Source: Mycobacterium sp. DL592
GTDB taxonomy: Bacteria; Actinomycetota; Actinomycetes; Mycobacteriales; Mycobacteriaceae
NCBI RefSeq assembly: GCF_011694515.1
Contig: NZ_CP050192.1
Location: forward strand, 4,844,527 to 4,908,526
Length of the DNA: 64,000 bases
Direction: 5' to 3'
In this document: positions 44,291 through 52,982 of the stretch, in pieces
Position numbering within the stretch: the first letter of the stretch is position 1
How the letters are laid out: every line of letters begins with the position of its first letter
The notes under the pieces: generated by a model
Told to the model about the DNA's origin: nothing
Databases searched by the model: none
Seen by the model: only the letters and a program-made list of their open reading frames with translations
Translations under genes and position numbers: made by a program

Positions 44291-45166
44291 ATGATTCCTG
44301 AAACACTGACCCAGGCCCAGTTCGACACGGTCTACAACATCTTGTCCCTGACGCTGGCCGCGCAACTGTTCGGCGCGATCTTCCTCTTCGTCGTCCAACC
44401 GCGGGTGCTCCCCCGCTATCGCCAGGCCCTGGTGATCTCCGCGATCGTGTGCGGCATCGCCGCCTACCACTATTTCCGCATTTTCGAATCGTTCAAGGCA
44501 GCGTTCGTCACGGAGGCGGCCGGTGGCCGCGGCACCTACGTGCAGGCCGCGGGCGACTCGTTCAACGAGGGATACCGCTACGTCGACTGGCTGCTGACGG
44601 TGCCCCTGCTGCTCACCGAGCTCATCGTGGTTCTGGCACTGGCCCGCAAGCTGCGCAACTCGCTGCTGTGGCGGCTCATCCCGGCGTCGGCCGCGATGAT
44701 CGCTCTGGGCTATCCGGGAGAGATCAGCGGCGACAACACCATTCGCAATGTCTTCGGTTTGTTGTCGACGATTCCGTTCCTCTACATCCTTTATGTGCTG
44801 TTCGTCGAGCTCACCCGGTCGCTGGATCGCCAGCCCCCCGCGGTGCGCCAGACCGTCAGCCGGATGCGGATCCTGTTGCTGGCCACCTGGGGCGTGTATC
44901 CGATCGCCTACATCATCCCGCTGTACTTCAGCCATGCCGGAGCCGACGCTTGGGTCTCCAAGCAGGTCGGCTACTCGGTGGCCGACATCCTGGCCAAGGT
45001 GCTCTACGGCCTGCTGATCTACAGGATCGCGCGGCTGAAGTCGTTCGCCGACGACCCGGCGTTCTCTGCGCAGGAGAACGAACATGCCGAGCACGGCGTT
45101 GCGACCCCGTCGAACGGCAAGCCGAAAGTCGTTGCCGGACATAAAGAACCGACAACGACGGCTTAG
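44291..45166 (+). CDS. Light-driven proton-pump rhodopsin (xanthorhodopsin/actinorhodopsin type)
   Basis: 291 residues, seven helices plus a hydrophilic tail of about 40 residues. Helix C reads RYVDWLLTVPLLLTELIVVL: R96, counter-ion D99, T103 and proton donor E110, the full Asp-Thr-Glu pump motif. H60 in helix B matches the His that pairs with the counter-ion in proteorhodopsin. L107 sits at the tuning position where Leu means green absorption. Helix F has W200, Y203 and P204; helix G has D232 and the retinal Schiff-base K236. Helix E has G156 where bacteriorhodopsin has a Trp, as in xanthorhodopsin. It should pump protons outward in light, provided retinal is made. AAGGTGA precedes ATG 44291. 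Confidence 0.95.
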   Translation: MIPETLTQAQFDTVYNILSLTLAAQLFGAIFLFVVQPRVLPRYRQALVISAIVCGIAAYHYFRIFESFKAAFVTEAAGGRGTYVQAAGDSFNEGYRYVDWLLTVPLLLTELIVVLALARKLRNSLLWRLIPASAAMIALGYPGEISGDNTIRNVFGLLSTIPFLYILYVLFVELTRSLDRQPPAVRQTVSRMRILLLATWGVYPIAYIIPLYFSHAGADAWVSKQVGYSVADILAKVLYGLLIYRIARLKSFADDPAFSAQENEHAEHGVATPSNGKPKVVAGHKEPTTTA

Positions 45167-45181
45167 GTCCGGCCGACTCAG

Positions 45182-46204
45182 ATGACCATCGTCGCACGCC
45201 GGCCCCGTGTGCGATGGTGGCGCGGAGGCGGGAGCCCCCCGGGAGCGAACCTCCCGGGGGGCTTCGTGCCGGGTGCGGACCGACACACCCTGGAGGCGGC
45301 CGCGACCTGGTCGCGCAGACTGGCCCTGGCCGCAGCCGCGTCCTGGCTTCCGGTTGACACTGCGCCGCTCGTACTCGGCATCGCCGCAGTGGGTTTCGCT
45401 GCAGGAATCCCGCATGGCGCCATCGATCATCTGACCGCGACCCGACTGACCGGCCGCACCTCGGTCGCGACGGCGGCCGTCGTCTACGCCGCACTAGCGG
45501 TCACCGCGTGGGCACTGATGACGTGGCTCGGCACGGCCGGCCTACTGGTCGCAGTCGCACTCAGCGCACTCCATTTCGGCCTCGGCGAACTCGAAGTATC
45601 CCGCCAGCTCACCGGATGGCGTCCCAATCTTCCTGTCGCCGTGGCGATTACGGTCGCCGGATGCGGAGCGCTGATCCTGCCCCTGGCCCGCGCCGGTGAC
45701 CAGCTCACCGGCGTGGCTGCCGCGGTCTCACCCGGAATCGACGTCTGGCTCGGCTCGGCTTGGCTACCGACCGCCCTGGTTGTCAGTTGGCTTGCCGCCG
45801 CCGCTGTCGCGGTGACCGGCGCCTTTCGGGCAGGTCGGCCTTTAGTCGCCGTCGACATCGTGTTGATCGGCCTTCTCGGCGCACTGGCACCGCCGCTGCT
45901 GGCGTTCGCCGTGTGGTTCGGCGGCTGGCATGCACTTCGGCATTGCGCCCGCATGCTGACCGTCGAACCCGGCTGTGCGCAGTTGGTGGCGGTCGGACTG
46001 CGCAGGGCGGCGGTCGCGCGCTTCGCCCGGCTGGCCGCCTGGCCGTCGGTGGCCGCATTCTCGGCGGTCGCGATCCTTGGGTGGTTCACCCTGATGGCGC
46101 ATGATCCCGCGGGGTTGGTGGCCGAGGTGTTGCGGGTACTGCTGGCTCTGACCGCGCCCCACATGGCGGTGGTGGCGTGGCTCGACCGCATGACGGGCCG
46201 CTAG
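45182..46204 (+). CDS. blh: Brp/Blh-type beta-carotene 15,15'-dioxygenase (retinal synthesis)
   Basis: Up to 340 residues from ATG 45182; GTG 45266, four bases after a GGGGGG run, gives a more typical 312. Multi-helix membrane enzyme with the family's metal-binding motifs: AGIPHGAIDHL, SALHFGLGELE, GGWHALRHC and ALTAPHMAVVAWLD. Members cut beta-carotene at its centre to two retinals. Its place 15 bp after the rhodopsin stop gives opsin and chromophore from one locus. No carotenoid synthesis genes lie in the window, so beta-carotene must come from elsewhere in the genome. It ends 30 bp from the convergent ricR gene. Confidence 0.93.
   Translation: MTIVARRPRVRWWRGGGSPPGANLPGGFVPGADRHTLEAAATWSRRLALAAAASWLPVDTAPLVLGIAAVGFAAGIPHGAIDHLTATRLTGRTSVATAAVVYAALAVTAWALMTWLGTAGLLVAVALSALHFGLGELEVSRQLTGWRPNLPVAVAITVAGCGALILPLARAGDQLTGVAAAVSPGIDVWLGSAWLPTALVVSWLAAAAVAVTGAFRAGRPLVAVDIVLIGLLGALAPPLLAFAVWFGGWHALRHCARMLTVEPGCAQLVAVGLRRAAVARFARLAAWPSVAAFSAVAILGWFTLMAHDPAGLVAEVLRVLLALTAPHMAVVAWLDRMTGR
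45233..45263 (+). terminator. 13-bp perfect GC hairpin between rhodopsin and blh
   Basis: AGCCCCCCGGGAG (45233-45245) and CTCCCGGGGGGCT (45251-45263) pair perfectly around CGAAC. No U-run follows, so it is either an actinobacterial U-less terminator/attenuator of the rhodopsin message or a structure that hides the GGGGGG ribosome site of the GTG start at 45266. It falls inside the longest blh reading frame, which argues that the true blh start is downstream. Confidence 0.7.
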
Positions 46205-46234
46205 TAGCGGCCGCCGCGCATCAGCAGAACGCCG

Positions 46235-46525
46235 TCAGGACCGGACCAGCCGGGCGATGGCGGCCGAGGCCTCGGCCAGCTTCTTCTCGCCTTCCTCGCC
46301 GCCCTCGGCGACGGCGTGGCTGACGCAGTGGTTGAGGTGTTCGTCGAGCAGTCCCAGTGCCACCGACTGCAACGCACTGTTGACGGCACTGATCTGGGTC
46401 AGGATGTCGATGCAGTACTTGTCCTCGTCGATCATCTTCGCGATCCCGCGAACCTGGCCCTCGATGCGGCGCAGCCGCTTGGCATAACCGTCCTTGTCGG
46501 CCGAATAGCCCGGTGCGCCAGTCAT
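46235..46525 (-). CDS. ricR: Copper-sensing repressor RicR (CsoR family)
   Basis: 96 residues. The Cu(I) ligands C38, H63 and C67 match the CsoR C-H-C set, within KRLRRIEGQVRGIAKMI and SALQSVALGLLDEHLNHC. CsoR-type proteins are four-helix repressors that leave DNA when they bind Cu(I). Adjacency to ilvD matches Rv0190 (RicR), which controls its own promoter and a copper-defence regulon in M. tuberculosis. It starts directly after the DUF305 stop (TAA then ATG), and a matching operator lies upstream of that gene. Confidence 0.92.
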   Translation of the reverse strand: MTGAPGYSADKDGYAKRLRRIEGQVRGIAKMIDEDKYCIDILTQISAVNSALQSVALGLLDEHLNHCVSHAVAEGGEEGEKKLAEASAAIARLVRS

Positions 46526-47125
46526 TTACCCTCCCAGCATCTTCTTCATCTGGTCGATCTCAGCCTGTTGTGCGGTGACGATGTTCTGGGCCATCGTGAT
46601 CATGTCGGGGCTCTTGCCTGCGGCGACCTCGCCCCCGGCCATCGCGATGGCGCCCTGATGGTGGCTGATCATCGACTGCAGCCATAACGTATCGAATTCC
46701 TGGCCCTTCAGTGTGCCGAGCTTGGCCATCGTGGCGTCGTCGACCATGCCGTCCATCGGCATGTCGCTGTGATCGGCTGCCGCGTTGGGGCTGATGTCCC
46801 ACTGCACGAGCAGCGCCTTCATCGCGTTGATCTCGGGTTGCTGTTCACCGGAGATGGTGGCGGCCAGTTTGACCAACTCAGGATTGGTGGAGCGGTCGGG
46901 CACCATTGCGGCCAGCTGCACGGCCTGCTGGTGATGGGGAATCATCATCTGGGCGAACATGACGTCGTGGTCGTTGTGAACGGCGACCTGGTCGCTGGCG
47001 GCGGTGGCTGCGGCGCTGGTGGAGGTGTGCTCGCTGTGGTTCTCCGCCTTGCTACAGGAGGCGACGGCGACGACGGCGGCTATGGCGGCGATACCCGCGG
47101 CGATGCGGGTGCTGGTGGACCTCAT
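46526..47125 (-). CDS. DUF305 lipoprotein, probably copper-related
   Basis: 199 residues from ATG 47125. A signal peptide with lipobox VASC (cysteine at about residue 24) is followed by a His-rich stretch (ENHSEHTS) and a DUF305 domain with MFAQMMIPHHQQAV, SDMPMDGM and WLQSMISHHQGAIAMA. The many His and Met residues are what a Cu(I)/Cu(II) binder needs. It is the first gene of the RicR transcript and lies right behind the RicR operator, so it should be induced by copper. Its exact job, storage or sequestration outside the membrane, is inference. Confidence 0.88.
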   Translation of the reverse strand: MRSTSTRIAAGIAAIAAVVAVASCSKAENHSEHTSTSAAATAASDQVAVHNDHDVMFAQMMIPHHQQAVQLAAMVPDRSTNPELVKLAATISGEQQPEINAMKALLVQWDISPNAAADHSDMPMDGMVDDATMAKLGTLKGQEFDTLWLQSMISHHQGAIAMAGGEVAAGKSPDMITMAQNIVTAQQAEIDQMKKMLGG

Positions 47126-47142
47126 GCAGCCCACCGTACCCG

Positions 47143-47159
47143 ATACCCTCCAGGGGTAT
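47143..47159. promoter_or_regulatory. RicR-type copper operator
   Basis: ATACCC-TCCAG-GGGTAT is a perfect 6-bp inverted repeat with a 5-bp centre, the form known for RicR/CsoR sites. It lies 17 bp before the DUF305-ricR start and 45 bp before the divergent ilvD start. Autoregulation of DUF305-ricR is very likely; an effect on ilvD is possible. Confidence 0.88.
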
Positions 47160-47204
47160 TGGAAAGGATTTTGCCACCACCCCTCACCACGGCATACTTG
47201 ACCG

Positions 47205-48902
47205 GTGAGCCAAACGCCTGATCTCAAGCCCCGCAGCCGCGACGTCACCGACGGACTGGAGAAGGCCGCGGCGCGCGGCATGCTCCGTGCGGTAGGCATG
47301 GGCGACGAGGACTTCGCCAAACCCCAGATCGGTGTGGCGTCGTCGTGGAACGAGATCACCCCGTGCAACCTCTCGCTGCAACGACTCGCCCAGGCGGTCA
47401 AGGAAGGCGTCTTCGAGGCCGGCGGCTACCCCCTGGAGTTCGGCACCATCTCGGTGTCCGACGGCATCTCGATGGGCCATGAGGGCATGCACTTCTCGCT
47501 GGTGTCCCGCGAGGTCATCGCCGACAGCGTGGAGACCGTCATGATGGCCGAGCGCCTCGACGGCTCGGTGCTGCTCGCCGGATGCGACAAGTCGCTGCCC
47601 GGCATGCTGATGGCCGCCGCGCGACTGGACCTGGCCGCGGTCTTCCTCTACGCCGGCTCGATCCTGCCGGGGCGGGCCAAGCTCTCCGACGGCACCGAGA
47701 TGGACGTGACGATCATCGACGCGTTCGAAGCCGTTGGTGCGTGTGCGCGTGGCCTGATGCCGCGGGAGGACGTCGACGCCATCGAGCGCGCCATCTGTCC
47801 GGGCGAGGGCGCCTGCGGCGGCATGTACACCGCCAACACGATGGCCAGCGCGGCCGAGGCGCTGGGCATGTCGCTGCCGGGCAGCGCAGCTCCGCCGGCC
47901 ACCGACCGCCGCCGCGACGGGTACGCCCGGGCCAGTGGGCGTGCCGTCATCGAGTTGCTGCGCCGCGGCATCACCGCCCGCGACATCCTGACCAAGGAGG
48001 CGTTCGACAACGCGATCGCCGTGGTGATGGCGTTCGGCGGTTCCACCAACGCGGTGCTGCACCTGCTGGCGATCGCCCACGAAGCAGGAGTGAAGCTGTC
48101 GTTGGAGGACTTCACCCGGATCGGCGCCAAGGTGCCGCACCTGGCCGACGTCAAACCGTTCGGCAAGCACGTGATGTTCGACGTCGACCGCATCGGCGGT
48201 GTGCCCGTGGTGATGAAGGCACTGCTGGATGCCGGTCTGCTGCACGGTGATGCGCTGACGGTCACCGGCAAGACCATGGCCGAGAACCTCGCTCACATCG
48301 ACCCGCCGGATCCCGACGGCAAGGTGCTGCGCGCGCTGAGTCACCCGATCCACCCGACCGGCGGCATCACGATCCTGCACGGCTCGCTGGCGCCGGAGGG
48401 CGCGGTGGTCAAGTCCGCCGGGTTCGACTCTGACGTGTTCGAAGGCACCGCAAGGGTTTTCGACGGGGAACGCGCCGCCATGGATGCCCTCGAGGACGGC
48501 ACCATCACCGCGGGTGACGTGGTGGTGATTCGCTACGAGGGGCCTAAGGGCGGGCCCGGTATGCGCGAGATGCTGGCGATCACCGGCGCCATCAAGGGCG
48601 CCGGCCTGGGCAAAGACGTGCTGCTGCTGACCGACGGCCGCTTCTCCGGAGGGACCACCGGACTGTGCGTCGGGCACGTGGCGCCCGAGGCGGTCGACGC
48701 CGGCCCGATCGCGTTCGTCAAAGACGGTGACCGGATCCGGCTCGATGTGGGTAACTCGACGTTGGACGTGCTGGTCGATCCGGCCGAATTCGATGCCCGC
48801 CGAGCGGGATTCACTCCCCCGCCGCCGCGCTACACCACCGGGGTGCTGGCCAAGTACCGCAAACTGGTCGGTTCGGCGGCCGGCGGAGCGGTCTGCGGCT
48901 AG
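47205..48902 (+). CDS. ilvD: Dihydroxy-acid dehydratase
   Basis: 565 residues from GTG 47205. Iron-sulfur cysteines are seen in [11 protein letters not shown] and [32 protein letters not shown] and [23 protein letters not shown] are strong family signatures. It makes 2-oxo acids for valine, leucine and isoleucine synthesis. The Fe-S cluster of such enzymes is a known copper target, which may be why it sits beside ricR. The stop overlaps the convergent gene by 3 bp. Confidence 0.97.
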   Translation: MSQTPDLKPRSRDVTDGLEKAAARGMLRAVGMGDEDFAKPQIGVASSWNEITPCNLSLQRLAQAVKEGVFEAGGYPLEFGTISVSDGISMGHEGMHFSLVSREVIADSVETVMMAERLDGSVLLAGCDKSLPGMLMAAARLDLAAVFLYAGSILPGRAKLSDGTEMDVTIIDAFEAVGACARGLMPREDVDAIERAICPGEGACGGMYTANTMASAAEALGMSLPGSAAPPATDRRRDGYARASGRAVIELLRRGITARDILTKEAFDNAIAVVMAFGGSTNAVLHLLAIAHEAGVKLSLEDFTRIGAKVPHLADVKPFGKHVMFDVDRIGGVPVVMKALLDAGLLHGDALTVTGKTMAENLAHIDPPDPDGKVLRALSHPIHPTGGITILHGSLAPEGAVVKSAGFDSDVFEGTARVFDGERAAMDALEDGTITAGDVVVIRYEGPKGGPGMREMLAITGAIKGAGLGKDVLLLTDGRFSGGTTGLCVGHVAPEAVDAGPIAFVKDGDRIRLDVGNSTLDVLVDPAEFDARRAGFTPPPPRYTTGVLAKYRKLVGSAAGGAVCG

Positions 48903-50665
48903 GCCGCGTCGGAGCCTGCCGACCGCTTGGATGCGCCCACAGTCTTGTGGGCTGAGCCGGACGACGAGTCTGCTGCGCTCGGAGCGGCCTTCTTGCTCGG
49001 CTTGGCGGCCTTGGCACCGCCTGTCGACGGTCCCGGGGTCGAGGGCGTGCTGTCGGAGCCAGTCGTCGGCTTGGTGTCGTCGGCCGGCGCCGTGGTGGTG
49101 TCGGACACCTCGTTGGACGTCGCCTTGACCTCCGGTGTCGACACCTCGGGGGCGGGCGTTTGGACCGCCGTCGACGCGGCGGAGGACTGCGATGCGCTGT
49201 AGCTGATACCCAGGTGGTTGCCGTCGACCACGAGGGTGGGCGCCGGCTGTCCGAACCGCAGGATCGGGAAGGCGTCCTGGAATCCGACGACCAAGGCGCG
49301 CAACACATCCCCGGGGACTTGCGCCCACTCCTGTGCCGTCAGGGGCGCCTGCGACAGGAACGGGGTGTAGACGTTCGAGGTCTCGAAGGACCGGGTGTAG
49401 AGGCCGTTGGCGGTCGGCGTCTGGACGTCGGTGTAGCCGGTGTTGACCAGGATCGTCAGAGCCGGCTGCAAGGCGTCGGCCAACGGTGTGCCGAGGTTCA
49501 GCGGAATGCCCAGCGCCTTGGTGACCGCGTTGATCAGCCGCACCGGCAGGCGCAGCGGCTCCAGCAGCGGCAGGTTCTTGGGCAGCAGGGTTCCGTACCA
49601 GGCCTCACCGGTGGAGATGGGCAGAGTATTAGCGGTCAATCTGCTCAGAATGCCGAGCGTCCCGGCGATGTTGAGGCCGGCCGTGGTGAGGTCGACACCC
49701 TGCAGATCGGTGCCGCCGAGCAGATTCGTCGGCAGCGCCGCGAACGCGGTGTTGAGCAGCGAGAACGGGTTGAGCGTCGCCGGGAAATCCGACAGCGGAT
49801 CGTAGGCCCACGTCAGGTCGAGCGTTGCGGTGTTGAGTTTGATGCCGACCCCGGGCGGAGAGACGCTCGGGGTCGAGGAGTACTCACCGGCGCCCGGGAC
49901 GGTGGTGTCCACCCCGAACAGGTTCAGGATCGGGCCGAACCGGCTCATGATGCCGCCGTTGGGCCGCAACAGATTTCGAACGAACAGCAGCGCCTGGTTG
50001 GTTTGGTTGGTGGCCTGCACGTTCGGGCAGTTGTTCGGGTTGAAGATGCTGCCACAGCCCGACGCGATGGTCTGCTTCTCGATCGGGCCCGGGGCGAACG
50101 GGGTGTACCCAGCCGGGGTGTTGCCCTGGACGCTCGCGATCTGATTGCGGTAGGCCTCGATGAGACTGAGCGCGCCGGTCCCGACGCCGAGAGCGGCGGG
50201 GAATTCGTTTGGTGTGGAGCATGTTCCGCCGGTGGTGCACACGATGCGGTCGTAGGAGTTCAGCGCTGATCCCAGCAGGTTCGTGCGTCTCAGGAAGCCC
50301 AGCCCGTTCACGGTGTCATAGAGAGCGAGCGGGTTGTTGTCCACCGGCCCGTCGAGAATGAGCGTCAAGTTGACCTGACCCACGATCGGCGTCGAAGGGT
50401 CGGTGACCTCGATCGGACCGATGCTCGTCACACCTACCGCGGCCAGGATGCCGGCCAGCGGGCCGGTGGTGTAGACGTCCTGCAGGATGTTCACGGCGGT
50501 GGGCGTGGGGTCGGCGAGCGCGATCGGCGCGGCAGGGCCCAGCCCCACCGCGGCGGCAGTTGCGGTTGCGGTCGCGACACCAGCCAGCGCCAGCTTCGTC
50601 GTGACTGTCTTGGCGTACCTCGTCGAGCCACCCCTGAGCTTTCCCGCAAACGCTGTAGCAGACAT
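48899..50665 (-). CDS. Exported mycobacterial protein of unknown function
   Basis: 588 residues from ATG 50665 (AGGGG site). A signal peptide ends near [12 protein letters not shown]. The mature protein starts [16 protein letters not shown], is rich in Gly, Pro, Asn and Leu, and has a region (about 260-460) of repeated beta-type strands such as [19 protein letters not shown]. Three to four cysteines lie in two pairs ([18 protein letters not shown]). The last 110 residues are a low-complexity Ser/Thr/Pro/Lys tail. It resembles exported mycobacterial proteins found near PE/PPE families, but no catalytic motif is visible. No function assigned. Confidence 0.75.
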   Translation of the reverse strand: MSATAFAGKLRGGSTRYAKTVTTKLALAGVATATATAAAVGLGPAAPIALADPTPTAVNILQDVYTTGPLAGILAAVGVTSIGPIEVTDPSTPIVGQVNLTLILDGPVDNNPLALYDTVNGLGFLRRTNLLGSALNSYDRIVCTTGGTCSTPNEFPAALGVGTGALSLIEAYRNQIASVQGNTPAGYTPFAPGPIEKQTIASGCGSIFNPNNCPNVQATNQTNQALLFVRNLLRPNGGIMSRFGPILNLFGVDTTVPGAGEYSSTPSVSPPGVGIKLNTATLDLTWAYDPLSDFPATLNPFSLLNTAFAALPTNLLGGTDLQGVDLTTAGLNIAGTLGILSRLTANTLPISTGEAWYGTLLPKNLPLLEPLRLPVRLINAVTKALGIPLNLGTPLADALQPALTILVNTGYTDVQTPTANGLYTRSFETSNVYTPFLSQAPLTAQEWAQVPGDVLRALVVGFQDAFPILRFGQPAPTLVVDGNHLGISYSASQSSAASTAVQTPAPEVSTPEVKATSNEVSDTTTAPADDTKPTTGSDSTPSTPGPSTGGAKAAKPSKKAAPSAADSSSGSAHKTVGASKRSAGSDAA

Positions 50666-50766
50666 GTCCCGACCCCTAACGCCAGTGCTCTCAGGCTGTG
50701 CTCAGGAACATAACCCCCGGCAACTACGGGCGGGTCAATTTGGCCGCGGTGGGTCGCAAGTGGTGA

Positions 50767-51549
50767 CTATTGGCCCGCGAACTGCTGGTAGATCGCGGGA
50801 AGGAAGCCGGCCAGGTGGTTCATCTCCTGGGCGCAGTGCACCATCAGATCCCGCGGATCGGGCAGCTGGCGCGCCGCCACCGGCCGGACCGCCCAGTCGG
50901 TCACGCGGTTGCCGCCCCGCACCGCCACATGCCGGCCGCCCATCCAGAACCGTGATCGCATCTCGGCGCCCTCGGCGGTGGGACGGACGTGGTGGATGAA
51001 CCAGCCGATGTCGACCGGCAACTCCGAGGACCCCAGCCGGGCACACACCGCGATACCGTCGCCGAGCCGGGCCGGGTCGAGGCCCAGACGTTCGGGTTCG
51101 ACGAAGGCGATCGCCCCTTTGGTGAATGCCGAGCCCAGGTACTCCTCGATCAGCGAGGTGCGGCCGACATAACTGCCGTCGGGACCGGCATCGGCCCAGC
51201 GCGCAGAGACGTGCGCGCGCGGGTGCCACAGCTTGTAGCGCCGCGAGTCGCTGCCGTGCCAGCCGAACCACCACGACCACATCGACGGGGTCACTCCCGG
51301 CATGTCAGTGCGTGCCGATACCTGGATTCCACCGTCACGCAATTGCCCGTACCCGTTCTCGGTCTGCTGGTAGCCGTCGTCGAGAAGTGTTGCAGCCGAG
51401 TCGATGTCGAGCAGTACTTCCTCAGCCTGGGGGCCGTGATCGAGTGCGGTCACGATATGTTTCGGCAGCGGGGCCATCTCGGGATTGAAGAACGATCCCC
51501 ACGCCGTATCGGCGTCACCGGACCGATAGCCAAGGTAAGTGGTGCCCAT
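50767..51549 (-). CDS. PhlG-like C-C bond hydrolase (DAPG hydrolase family)
   Basis: 260 residues. The family core MPGVTPSMWSWWFGWHG, RYKLWHPRAHV and the late MVHCAQEMNHLAGFLP (HxxxE plus nearby His, zinc ligands) are present. PhlG removes an acetyl group from 2,4-diacetylphloroglucinol by a retro-Claisen hydrolysis. The true substrate here is unknown. The start shares a base with the stop of the flavoenzyme gene (ATGA), so they work as a pair, probably controlled by the divergent IclR gene. Confidence 0.82.
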   Translation of the reverse strand: MGTTYLGYRSGDADTAWGSFFNPEMAPLPKHIVTALDHGPQAEEVLLDIDSAATLLDDGYQQTENGYGQLRDGGIQVSARTDMPGVTPSMWSWWFGWHGSDSRRYKLWHPRAHVSARWADAGPDGSYVGRTSLIEEYLGSAFTKGAIAFVEPERLGLDPARLGDGIAVCARLGSSELPVDIGWFIHHVRPTAEGAEMRSRFWMGGRHVAVRGGNRVTDWAVRPVAARQLPDPRDLMVHCAQEMNHLAGFLPAIYQQFAGQ

Positions 51550-52889
51550 CAGACCCGTCCCATCCAGCTGTGGAACCGTCCGTCGGGGTCGTAGGCGGCT
51601 CGCACCCGGTCGAGCTTGGCCATGTTCTCATCGGTGACGAACTTGGCGGGCCGCTCGCCGAGGTTCTCGTCGGCGAGTTGCACACCGGTCTGCAGGTGCT
51701 CCATGTTCGCCATGTTGGAACGCGCCCAGTCCGAATACTTTTCGTCGTCGTGGGCGTCCTTCCACACGGTGTAGAGGGCGAGGTAGATCTCGTCTTCCAG
51801 GCTGTAGGCCATGTCTTGGCGCTGCGGTGACGGACCCCAGTTCAGCCAGAGGAAGTGCGCCGGATGCGGCGGCATGGTCTCGAAGATGCGCCGGATCCCC
51901 GGAAGCAACTCCTCGGCCGACGCCGAGGTCCACATGTTGTCGGTGGCGTACCGGTACCCGGTCGGGTAGTTGGTCATGACGCCCTCGTAGGCGGTGGCCA
52001 GGTCGATGGGGGCGTACGGCACGGCGATCGTCGCCTTGTCCAGCACCGGGCACGTCTGCAGAATCGCGAGCGCCTCGATCGCTTCCTGCTCGCTATCGGC
52101 GAACACCGGCGAGGCGACGGTGATGCCGGGGGTCGTCAGGCCCAGCGCAGGGATCTCACGCGAGGCCAGCATCTGGAACTCGACCCGGCGATCCACCTCG
52201 GCGCTGATGGATCGCGCCCAGGTGTAGACCTCGTCGACGTAGTCGGTCGGGTACACGTAGATGGCGTTAGCGCAGACCGCCGGCTTGGGATAGAGCTTGA
52301 GGTGGAACGCCGTCACGACCGCGAAGAATCCTGGCCCCGAACCCCTTGCCGCCCAATATAAGTCAGCGTGGTTATCGGCATCGATGTAGATCTGCTCGCC
52401 GTCGGCGGTCACCACGTCGAGGCCAAGCACGCTCTCGCATGCCGGTCCCCACACCCGGCTGTTCCAGCCGTAGCCGCCCTGCAGCAGGTAGCCGCCGATG
52501 CGGACGCCTTTGCAGTGGCCGGCAGGGAAGAACAGGTTCAGCCTGTCGAGCTCATCGGCCAGGATGCTGCCGCCTTTACCCGGACCGACGACGGCACGCC
52601 GGTTGTCTGCGTCCACCACGCAGCTGTCGAGCCTGCTGACGTCCAGCAGGACCCCGCCGTCGCGGACGTGGTTGCCGGCCCAGCTGTGGCCCCCGGAGCG
52701 GACCCCGATCTTGACCCCGTTGGCCTTGGCGTAGCGCACGGTCGCGACCACGTCGTCGGCGTCGACGGCCTGGACGACGACGTCGGGATACCGCTGCGGT
52801 GTGCGGGCGTTCCAGACCGTGGCGCAGCGGGCGGCCTCGTAGCCGTCGTCGCCACGGAAGAAATGCCGCCCTTCAGGAAGTGAAGCCAC
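51549..52889 (-). CDS. Berberine-bridge-type FAD oxidoreductase, bicovalent flavin
   Basis: 446 residues from GTG 52889 with GAGGAG upstream. H68 in GVRSGGHSWAG and C126 in FPAGHCKGVRIGGYLLQGG are the two residues that bind FAD covalently in this subfamily. The BBE C-terminal element (YDPDGRFHSW) closes the protein. Such enzymes oxidise alcohols, sugars or aromatic rings with O2. Coupled to the PhlG-like hydrolase gene, it may oxidise a polyketide or acylphloroglucinol-like compound before or after deacylation. No signal peptide seen. Confidence 0.9.
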   Translation of the reverse strand: MASLPEGRHFFRGDDGYEAARCATVWNARTPQRYPDVVVQAVDADDVVATVRYAKANGVKIGVRSGGHSWAGNHVRDGGVLLDVSRLDSCVVDADNRRAVVGPGKGGSILADELDRLNLFFPAGHCKGVRIGGYLLQGGYGWNSRVWGPACESVLGLDVVTADGEQIYIDADNHADLYWAARGSGPGFFAVVTAFHLKLYPKPAVCANAIYVYPTDYVDEVYTWARSISAEVDRRVEFQMLASREIPALGLTTPGITVASPVFADSEQEAIEALAILQTCPVLDKATIAVPYAPIDLATAYEGVMTNYPTGYRYATDNMWTSASAEELLPGIRRIFETMPPHPAHFLWLNWGPSPQRQDMAYSLEDEIYLALYTVWKDAHDDEKYSDWARSNMANMEHLQTGVQLADENLGERPAKFVTDENMAKLDRVRAAYDPDGRFHSWMGRV

Positions 52890-52982
52890 CCGACCCTCTC
52901 CTCATGATTCGGAATGCGAACCTGTACGATCCGTTATGCGGCACACTACCGCGAAAGTGAAGCCCGAGGGAAGGGGACGCAC

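Noticed and set aside
47184-49328. Long open frame antisense to ilvD
   Set aside because: ilvD is complete with Fe-S motifs on the plus strand; the other frame has no recognisable domain.
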